From Candidatus Limnocylindrales bacterium (GTDB lineage Bacteria; Chloroflexota; Limnocylindria; Limnocylindrales; CSP1-4), in NCBI GenBank assembly GCA_030647575.1, contig JAUSJS010000044.1, positions 1-5,644 of the forward strand: DNA of 5,644 nucleotides. Reading direction: 5' to 3'. The notes beneath the pieces are model-generated. The model worked only from the letters and a program-made list of their open reading frames with translations. It did no database searches and was not told the origin of the DNA. The position numbers and the translations under genes were made by a program. Below, piece after piece: positions 1-5,080 of this stretch (positions are counted from its first letter, which is position 1; every line of letters begins with the position of its first letter).

Positions 1-571
1 CCGGTTCCCGCACCACGAGAAAGATCGGGACGGCAAACACCAGGAAGAGCAAGGCCGCAAGCCGGAATCGGTCCTCACCCGGAACGTCGAGCAGGAAGAT
101 GAGCAGCCCAACAGTGACCGTCCCGCAGTAGCCGATGGCCGTTCCGAGCCCGGACAGCTTCCCTCGCGACTCCGGCAGGCTGACCGTCTTCAGCGTCGCG
201 TCGTAGTAGATGAGCGCCGCCTGATAGCCGAAGTTCGCGACGATGAACAAGAACAGCCCGACGATCGGCGGGACGTCGGCGATGAAGAACGTCGTCCCGA
301 TGCACGACGCGGTGAAGAAGAACAGGAACGGCAGGCGGCGACCGGCCCGGTCCGAGATCGCGCCGAGGATGGGCGAGACGATCGCGTTGAGGCCGACGCT
401 GGCGACAATCGCGATCGAGAGCAAGAGGTTGCCGTCGCGCTCGCCGAACTGGCGGTCGTTGACCAGGTAGAGCCCGATCGCGCCCGAGACCACGGCAAAG
501 CTGAAGATCGTGTTCGCGAAGTCGTACAGGGCCCACGACGCGGGCACGATTGCGCGACCGCTCGGCGTCAT
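1..571 (-). CDS. MFS permease, UMF1/Atg22-like (3' part outside window)
   Basis: Membrane transporter of the major facilitator superfamily, resembling the UMF1/vacuole-effluxer Atg22-like group; the substrate cannot be told. From ATG 571 there are 190 codons before the window edge. Residues 12-20 (SWALYDFAN) match the N-terminal signature of the UMF1 group. Residues 70-79 (GAISDRAGRR) are an MFS motif A loop between helices 2 and 3. Residues 115-127 (GYQAALIYYDATL) match the helix-4 region of the family. Hydrophobic stretches at about 22-37, 49-72, 80-98, 101-121, 142-161 and 171-187 give about six helices, so roughly the second half of the usual 12-helix protein is missing. The start is uncertain: ATG 571 has no Shine-Dalgarno, whereas an in-frame GTG at 628 sits 6 nt after a TATCAT box (leaderless start) and would add 19 residues. 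It is divergent from the genes to its right, and no functional link to them is evident. Confidence 0.82.
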   Translation of the reverse strand, partial: MTPSGRAIVPASWALYDFANTIFSFAVVSGAIGLYLVNDRQFGERDGNLLLSIAIVASVGLNAIVSPILGAISDRAGRRLPFLFFFTASCIGTTFFIADVPPIVGLFLFIVANFGYQAALIYYDATLKTVSLPESRGKLSGLGTAIGYCGTVTVGLLIFLLDVPGEDRFRLAALLFLVFAVPIFLVVREP

Positions 572-634
572 CCCGGCAAGACCGCGCAGACGGGACGCCG
601 GACCGCGTGTCGACGGGGCGCTGGGCACGGCGCG

Positions 635-640
635 ATGATA
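635..640 (-). promoter_or_regulatory. Putative -10 box for the minus-strand permease
   Basis: On the minus strand this reads TATCAT, a 5/6 match to TATAAT, followed by 6 nt and then an in-frame GTG (628-626). That spacing is typical of leaderless bacterial transcripts. No convincing -35 is seen upstream. If real, the permease starts at 628 rather than 571. Confidence 0.35.
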
Positions 641-656
641 GTCGTGCGGAGCGTCG

Positions 657-662
657 TAGGAT
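657..662 (+). promoter_or_regulatory. Putative -10 box for the ligase-like gene
   Basis: TAGGAT fits TAnnnT and ends 8 nt before ATG 671. With no Shine-Dalgarno before that ATG, a leaderless or nearly leaderless start is suggested. No good -35 is visible at 16-18 bp. It lies about 20 bp from the oppositely directed TATCAT box, so the two promoters would overlap. Confidence 0.35.
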
Positions 663-670
663 GTGCCCCC

Positions 671-1381
671 ATGACGGACAGGACGATCGACCCGACGGAC
701 GCGCGAACCGCACTCGCGGGTCTCCGGCCACAGCCCTTCGGCGACGGCCATCCGGGGCGCGTCCTGGACCCGCTCATCGAGCCGCTGTGGACCGGCGTCC
801 GTGCCCTCGTCGCCATCGACGCCGAGGGCACGGTGCTGGCCGATGAACGTGGCGCCCCGATCGATGGACACGCCGACGTGGCCGCGGCGCTCGCCGACGC
901 CGCCCTCGCCGAGCAGCTCATCGTCGATGGCTTCCTGACCAAGCTGGCCGCCCGCGACGGCAGTGGCGTCTACGTCGGGATGGACGATCTGCCGTCGGCC
1001 AGCCAGCTCGCCAGCCGGCCGTTGCTCGGCATCCGGCGGACCCGGGCCGAGGCGGTGACGAAGGCCATGGAGGCGGCTCGCGCGGCGCGGACGTTCCAGC
1101 CGGACGACACGGTCACCTTCGTCGCCATCGACCTGCTGTGGCTCGACAGGGAGTCGCTGCTGGACGTCCCGTTTCTCGAGCGTCGGCGCATCCTCGAGTC
1201 AGTCCTCTCCGAGTCAGATCTGGTTCGTCGCGGCGTGTTTGTCCGGCCACCGATCGAAGCATGGGTCGGTTCGTGGCGGGCGCTCGGCTTCGCCGGGCTC
1301 AGCTACAAGGCCGCGAACAGCCGCTACCGACCGGGGCTTGCCAGCGCGGACTGGGTCAGCGCGCCGATGCCTCGCCGCTGA
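671..1381 (+). CDS. ATP-dependent DNA ligase-like protein, apparently catalytically dead
   Basis: A 236-residue protein that follows the motif order of the adenylation (nucleotidyltransferase) domain of ATP-dependent DNA ligases, closest in style to LigD-type ligase domains. The motif I region at 37-46 (EPLWTGVRAL) parallels the family's EPKWDGxRAL, but the nucleotide-accepting Lys is Leu39 and Asp is Thr41. Motif III (DGE) reads DGF at 86-88. Motif IIIa is well kept: FVAIDLLWLD at 150-159, then PFLERRRIL at 167-175. Motif IV at 206-222 has AG in place of EG (Ala208) but keeps Lys213 and the following SRYRPG. The motif V region (WLKxK in the family) reads WVSAP at 228-232. The protein ends there, so there is no C-terminal OB-fold. 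The frame is intact with normal codon use, so this looks like a maintained pseudoenzyme rather than a decayed gene. ATG 671 was preferred over ATG 635 because of the -10 box; role unknown. The ligase relation is judged by motif order only. Confidence 0.72.
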   Translation: MTDRTIDPTDARTALAGLRPQPFGDGHPGRVLDPLIEPLWTGVRALVAIDAEGTVLADERGAPIDGHADVAAALADAALAEQLIVDGFLTKLAARDGSGVYVGMDDLPSASQLASRPLLGIRRTRAEAVTKAMEAARAARTFQPDDTVTFVAIDLLWLDRESLLDVPFLERRRILESVLSESDLVRRGVFVRPPIEAWVGSWRALGFAGLSYKAANSRYRPGLASADWVSAPMPRR

Positions 1382-1392
1382 CGGCGGGGCCG

Positions 1393-1416
1393 CGACGGTC
1401 CGCCTCCCGACCGTCG
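1393..1416 (+). terminator. Hairpin after the ligase-like gene, possible terminator
   Basis: A perfect 8-bp stem (CGACGGTC, 1393-1400, with GACCGTCG, 1409-1416) closes an 8-nt loop, 12 nt after the stop codon. It is followed by a run of C rather than T, so it is not a classical intrinsic terminator. It could still end transcription of the ligase-like gene before the promoter at 1463. Confidence 0.4.
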
Positions 1417-1462
1417 ACCGCCCCCCCCCAGCCCCGCCTCGACCCGACCAACTCTCCTGCGG

Positions 1463-1491
1463 CTGACACACGTGAGCCGCGGTGGTACGGT
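1463..1491 (+). promoter_or_regulatory. Promoter for the glycosyltransferase/GpgS operon, leaderless
   Basis: CTGACA (1463-1468) matches the -35 consensus TTGACA at 5 of 6 positions. A 17-bp spacer leads to TACGGT (1486-1491, TAnnnT), and 6 nt later comes GTG 1498. The ideal spacing and the absence of a Shine-Dalgarno before GTG 1498 argue for a housekeeping-sigma promoter whose transcript begins at or next to the start codon. Confidence 0.55.
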
Positions 1492-1497
1492 GGGTTC

Positions 1498-2871
1498 GTG
1501 CCCCAAACCGTCCTGACGCGCGCCATCCACGAACAGATTGCGCGGCTCGGTCGGGCCGACATCATGGTCGGCATCCCGAGTTTCAAGAACGCCGCGACGA
1601 TCGGGTACGTCGTGCGCGCGGCGCAGGCGGGGCTCGTCCAGTACTTCCCCGACCTCCATCCCGTCGTCGTCAACTCCGACGCCGGCTCCCCCGATGGCAC
1701 GGGCCGGGTCGTGGTCGAAACCGAGCCGCCCGACTACATCGAGCAGATCCTCCTGGTCCGTCCGACCAACAGGCTCGAACGAGTCAGCCTGACCTACCCG
1801 GAAATCGACGGCGTCGGTGGCAAGGGCGCGGCGCTGCGGACCATCTTCGAGATCGCCGCGGCGCTCGAAGTCCAGGCCCTCGTCGTCGTGGATTCGGACC
1901 TGCGCTCGATCGTCCCGGAATGGATCGAGCTCCTGGCCGGACCGATCATGAAGGGTGGCTACGACTTCGTGGCGCCGCTCTACGCCCGCTACAAGTACGA
2001 CGGCACGATCACCAACACGGTCACCTATCCGCTGACCCGGGCGCTTTACGGCCATCGCATCCGCCAGCCGATCGGTGGCGACTTCGGGGTGTCGGGCGAT
2101 CTCGTGCGCCACTACCTGAGCCTCGACGACTGGACCGAGGACATCAGCAAGTTCGGCATCGACATCTGGATGACGACCTCCGCAGTTACCGGCGGTTTCG
2201 CGGTCTGCCAGACCCGGCTGGGCGCCAAGATCCACGATCCAAAGGATCCCGGCGCGGACCTCGGCCCGATGTTCCGCCAGGTCGTGGGGACGATCCTGCG
2301 CCTGGCGGTTCGGTACCCGGAGCAGTGGCTGACGATCCGCGGCAGCCACGACATCCCGGCCTACGGCTTCGAGCGGATCATCGATCCGCCGCCGCTCGAC
2401 GTGAACACGCTGCGCCTGCTGTCCGAGTTCCATGCCGGGTCCTTGACCCTCGCGGACACGTGGCGCTCGATGTTCGTGCCGGACACCGTGGACACGGTGC
2501 TCGAACTGGCGGCCGAGGCGGGCCGTTTGGGCGACTCAGCGCGGACCCGCCTGGGACTTGGCGGCGACGTGGCCTCGACGACGGCGACCACCTTCGAGAT
2601 GGCCGATGCGGTCGCCGCGTTCCACTTCCCGGACGATCTGTGGGCGCGCGTGATCTACGACCTCGTCATCGCTGCGCGCGATCCCAAGCCGTCGTTGGAG
2701 AAGCTGGTCGCGGCCCTCGTGCCGATCTATTTCGGGCGGGTCGCCAGCTTCATCATCGAGAACCGTTCGGTCACGACGGACCAGGCCGAGGAACGGGTCG
2801 AGCGGCAGGCACGCGAATTCGAGCTGCTCAAGCCGTACCTGGTCGGTCGCTGGAACGAGGTAAGCGCATGA
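1498..2871 (+). CDS. GT-A glycosyltransferase, mannosylglycerate synthase-like (GT78/GT81 type)
   Basis: Predicted cytoplasmic nucleotide-sugar glycosyltransferase of 457 residues. A GT-A catalytic domain at about 21-250 carries the nucleotide-binding start GIPSFKN (25-31), SDAGSPDGT (60-68), GGKGAALR (107-114) and the metal-binding DSD at 132-134. Acceptor-side blocks follow: QPIGGDF (190-196), FGIDIW (219-224) and KIHDPKD (244-250), whose His246 is placed like the late metal-ligand His of related enzymes. From memory of the families, the order GKG / DxD / QP-GG / GID / H resembles Rhodothermus-type mannosylglycerate synthase, and the same order occurs in GpgS. Residues about 255-457 form a mostly helical C-terminal domain without obvious membrane segments. 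GTG 1498 was chosen because it follows the promoter directly and the recognisable domain begins 20 residues later. The stop overlaps the next start (ATGA), so the two are translationally coupled. Donor and acceptor are not determined; plausible acceptors are glycerate, glucosylglycerate or its phosphate. Glycosyltransferase: near certain; subfamily: moderate. Confidence 0.85.
   Translation: MPQTVLTRAIHEQIARLGRADIMVGIPSFKNAATIGYVVRAAQAGLVQYFPDLHPVVVNSDAGSPDGTGRVVVETEPPDYIEQILLVRPTNRLERVSLTYPEIDGVGGKGAALRTIFEIAAALEVQALVVVDSDLRSIVPEWIELLAGPIMKGGYDFVAPLYARYKYDGTITNTVTYPLTRALYGHRIRQPIGGDFGVSGDLVRHYLSLDDWTEDISKFGIDIWMTTSAVTGGFAVCQTRLGAKIHDPKDPGADLGPMFRQVVGTILRLAVRYPEQWLTIRGSHDIPAYGFERIIDPPPLDVNTLRLLSEFHAGSLTLADTWRSMFVPDTVDTVLELAAEAGRLGDSARTRLGLGGDVASTTATTFEMADAVAAFHFPDDLWARVIYDLVIAARDPKPSLEKLVAALVPIYFGRVASFIIENRSVTTDQAEERVERQAREFELLKPYLVGRWNEVSA
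2857..2861 (+). promoter_or_regulatory. Ribosome binding site of the Usp-GpgS fusion
   Basis: GAGGT lies 6 nt before ATG 2868, inside the end of the upstream glycosyltransferase gene. Together with the ATGA stop/start overlap it fixes the start of the fusion gene and indicates coupled translation, in contrast to the leaderless gene upstream. Confidence 0.65.
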
Positions 2872-4868
2872 CGGCCCGTCCGCCCCTGCCGGCGCGGATC
2901 CTCATCCCGGTCGCCAATCCGGGGACCGCCGAGGAGCTGATCCGCCTGGGCGCCGCGATGCTCGACACGCGGGCCGGCGAGCTGTCCGCCCTGGGCATCG
3001 TCGAAGTCCCCGAGGGGATGCCACTGTCCGAGGGAGCCACGCGCGCCCGGCATGCCCGCCGGCTCCTCCAGCGCGTCCTCGACTACGCCCCGGATGGGAC
3101 CACGATCCATCCGATCGTGCGCATCGGGCGCCACGCGGCCGAGGGAATCATCGAGGCCTCGGCCGAGCAGGAAGCGGACCTGATCATCTTCGGTTGGGGC
3201 GGCAAGGCCGCGCCAGGGCGGGACGGCAGCGGCCCGACCGTCTTTTCCCCCACGATCGATGAGGTCGTGCGCGATTCGCCGTGCGACATCGCGGTCGTCA
3301 AGCAGCGTGGCTCGAAGGAGATCCGGCGGGTCCTCGTCCCGGTCCGCGGCGGTCCCCATGCCGAGCTGGCGATGCGCTTCGCCGACGCGATCGCGCGCCA
3401 CCATGACGCCACCGTCGTCGTGCTGCACCTCGTGCCACCCGGAATCACCCTGGCCGTTCGGGCGCAGGCCGCGCGGGCGCTGGCGGCGTTCATCAAGCAG
3501 CACCTGCGGGGCCGCAGCGAGGCCATCCTGCGGGAAGCCCCGAACGTTCGGAACGCGATCCTGCGCGAGGCCGAGCGTTCGGACCTGGTGGTCATGGGCG
3601 CCTCGGCCCAGCCGGGTCGCGCGGGCGGCGAGACCTACCTGTTCGGCGCCCTGCCGGAGATCATCGCGGCGCGGGCGAAGCCCTCGGTCATCGTGGTCAA
3701 GACCCGTAAGACGCTCGAGCGCACGACGTTCGAGCAGCTCGCCGGACGCGCCGAGACGCTCGCCGCCGCGGACCGCGCGGCCGATGAGGGGCGGGCCGTC
3801 CCGATCCGCGTCGAGCGCTGGTTCGGCGAGGCCAACTTCCACCATGCCGAGTTCGCCGACCTGCGTCGCCTGGTGACCCTCAAGGAGTCGCAGCACCTGA
3901 CCGTCAGCCTCGTCCTGCCAACGCTCGACGAGGAGGAGACCATCGGTCCGATCGTGCGCCGGGCGATGCGCGAGATGGTCGGCCGGGTGCCGTTGCTTGA
4001 CGAGGTCCTGGTCATCGACTCTGCCTCGACCGACCGGACCCGCGAGATCGCAGCCGCCGAGGGGGCACGCGTCGTCCAGCATCCCGATGTGCTGCCACGC
4101 TACGGCTCGTTCCGCGGCAAGGGCGAGGCACTCTGGAAGTCGATCTACGAGACGTCCGGAGACATCATCGTGTGGGCCGACACGGACGTGAAGAACTGGC
4201 ATCACCGGATGGTTTACGGGACGCTCGGCCCGTTGCTTCACGAGCCGCGCCTCCAGTACGTCAAGGGCTACTACCAGCGACCGATCGTCGAGGGCGGCGT
4301 GCTCAAGGAAGGTGGTGGCGGCCGGGTCACCGAGCTCGTGGCGAGACCGCTGATCAACCTCTTCTACCCCGAGCTGTCCGGGATGATCCAGCCGCTCTCG
4401 GGCGAGTACGCGGGGCGGCGGACATTGCTCGAGACGATCCCCTTCTTCACCGGTTACGCGGTCGAGATCGGCCTCCTGATCGACGTCGCCGAGCGGCTCG
4501 GCATCGAAGGGCTCGGCCAGGTCGACCTGGAGCGGCGGATCCACCGCAACCAGGAGCTCGAAGGCCTGTCGCGTATGTCGTTCGTGATCCTCCAGGCCGT
4601 CATGAAGCGACTGGAGGAGCGGCGCAAGGCGCGATTGTTCGCCGAGATGGGCTCGACGATGAAGCTGCCCCGTTCGGGCAAGGGCCGGCTGTCGCTGGAG
4701 GTCATCGAGCTCGCCGACCAGGAACGGCCACCGATGATCCGGATTCCTGAGTACCTCGAGCGCCGGCGAGCCCTGCTCGGTGAGGCGGCGGTCGCGCACG
4801 TCGCCGGCTCGAACGGAGCCAGTCCGCTCAAGGTCCCCGTCGCCGCGCGACGGCGCCGGCCGCGCTGA
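2868..4868 (+). CDS. gpgS: Usp-Usp-glucosyl-3-phosphoglycerate synthase fusion
   Basis: A 666-residue cytoplasmic fusion. Residues about 8-145 and 152-278 are two universal-stress-protein folds, each opening with a strand (ARILIPVA; RRVLVPVR) and closing with S-P-CDIAVVK or KPSVIVVK. Their ATP-binding glycine pattern (G-x2-G-x9-GS/T) is degenerate, so nucleotide binding is doubtful. A linker (about 280-343) leads to a full GpgS domain: LPTLDEE (350-356), DSASTD (384-389), GKGEALW (417-423), metal-binding DTD (438-440; DSD in the mycobacterial enzyme), GGGRVTELVARP (483-494), QPLSGEYA (508-515), GYAVEIGLLID (529-539) and HRN (559-561). Known GpgS enzymes transfer glucose from UDP- or ADP-glucose to 3-phosphoglycerate, the first step to glucosylglycerate and, in mycobacteria, methylglucose lipopolysaccharide. 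Mycobacterial GpgS is about 320 residues and has no Usp part. The Arg-rich tail (to 666) looks disordered. All catalytic blocks are present, so activity is expected; a regulatory role for the Usp part is inferred. Confidence 0.9.
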   Translation: MTARPPLPARILIPVANPGTAEELIRLGAAMLDTRAGELSALGIVEVPEGMPLSEGATRARHARRLLQRVLDYAPDGTTIHPIVRIGRHAAEGIIEASAEQEADLIIFGWGGKAAPGRDGSGPTVFSPTIDEVVRDSPCDIAVVKQRGSKEIRRVLVPVRGGPHAELAMRFADAIARHHDATVVVLHLVPPGITLAVRAQAARALAAFIKQHLRGRSEAILREAPNVRNAILREAERSDLVVMGASAQPGRAGGETYLFGALPEIIAARAKPSVIVVKTRKTLERTTFEQLAGRAETLAAADRAADEGRAVPIRVERWFGEANFHHAEFADLRRLVTLKESQHLTVSLVLPTLDEEETIGPIVRRAMREMVGRVPLLDEVLVIDSASTDRTREIAAAEGARVVQHPDVLPRYGSFRGKGEALWKSIYETSGDIIVWADTDVKNWHHRMVYGTLGPLLHEPRLQYVKGYYQRPIVEGGVLKEGGGGRVTELVARPLINLFYPELSGMIQPLSGEYAGRRTLLETIPFFTGYAVEIGLLIDVAERLGIEGLGQVDLERRIHRNQELEGLSRMSFVILQAVMKRLEERRKARLFAEMGSTMKLPRSGKGRLSLEVIELADQERPPMIRIPEYLERRRALLGEAAVAHVAGSNGASPLKVPVAARRRRPR

Positions 4869-4872
4869 TGCC

Positions 4873-4938
4873 GTGCCACGGCGGGATGCCGATCCGGCCG
4901 CCCTCGTGCCGCGGCGGGATGCCCGTCCGGCGGCCGAT
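4873..4938 (+). repeat. Two-copy 33-bp tandem repeat
   Basis: Two adjacent 33-nt units, at 4873-4905 and 4906-4938, each beginning GTGCC. They agree at 26 of their first 30 positions, sharing CGGCGGGATGCC and TCCGGC blocks; the last 3 nt differ. The array starts 4 nt after the GpgS stop. The period is a multiple of three, so any reading frame through it repeats an 11-residue unit. The rest of the 212-nt gap before the kinase gene shows no clear promoter or strong terminator. Confidence 0.7.
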
Positions 4939-5068
4939 ATGTCCCCGAGGCTCAACCACGGGCCAACGGAAGGCACAAGCCCGGTGAACCGGCGCGGTCC
5001 ACGCTCGCACGGCCACCGCGTCCGCACGATCTTCCCGGGTCAGAGCCCGTTGTGGCTCGGCAAGCGCC

Positions 5069-5072
5069 AGGA
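5069..5072 (+). promoter_or_regulatory. Ribosome binding site of glycerate kinase
   Basis: AGGA lies 8 nt before GTG 5081 (11 nt before the second GTG at 5084). The spacing favours 5081 as the start. Confidence 0.5.
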
Positions 5073-5080
5073 ATAAGACT

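Noticed and set aside
635..670. ATG 635 as the start of the ligase-like gene
   Set aside because: It would place the start upstream of the TAGGAT box and add 12 residues with no family similarity; no ribosome binding site precedes it.
75..731. A 218-codon minus-strand open frame over the permease region
   Set aside because: It is in a different frame from the permease, Arg-rich and without membrane segments; the other frame carries the UMF1 and MFS motifs.
1138..1497. Upstream extension of the glycosyltransferase frame to ATG 1138
   Set aside because: It would overlap the ligase-like gene by more than 240 nt and include the promoter at 1463-1491. The recognisable domain begins only after GTG 1498.
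1324..2433. A 369-codon minus-strand open frame across the first glycosyltransferase
   Set aside because: It is antisense to the motif-bearing glycosyltransferase, has no recognisable domain, and would read through the strong plus-strand promoter region.
1482..2867. Upstream in-frame extension of the GpgS fusion (open from 1482)
   Set aside because: The extension lies wholly within another frame of the glycosyltransferase gene and reads as Arg/Pro-rich nonsense. The GAGGT site and ATGA overlap place the real start at 2868.
4978..5000. A string resembling part of a cobalamin riboswitch (CCGGTGAACCGGCGCGGTCC)
   Set aside because: Only this short piece fits. The GCCACTG box and surrounding helices are missing, the downstream gene has no B12 link, and the CCGG...CCGG palindrome alone explains the likeness.
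2727..5027. A 766-codon open frame on the minus strand across the GpgS fusion
   Set aside because: It is antisense to a protein with clear, ordered GpgS and Usp motifs. Its translation is rich in Arg, Asp, Leu and Gly without any recognisable domain, as expected for shadows in high-GC DNA.
5043..5058. Small hairpin GAGCC/GGCTC before the kinase gene
   Set aside because: A 5-bp stem with a 6-nt loop and no T tract is too weak to call a terminator in DNA of this GC content.
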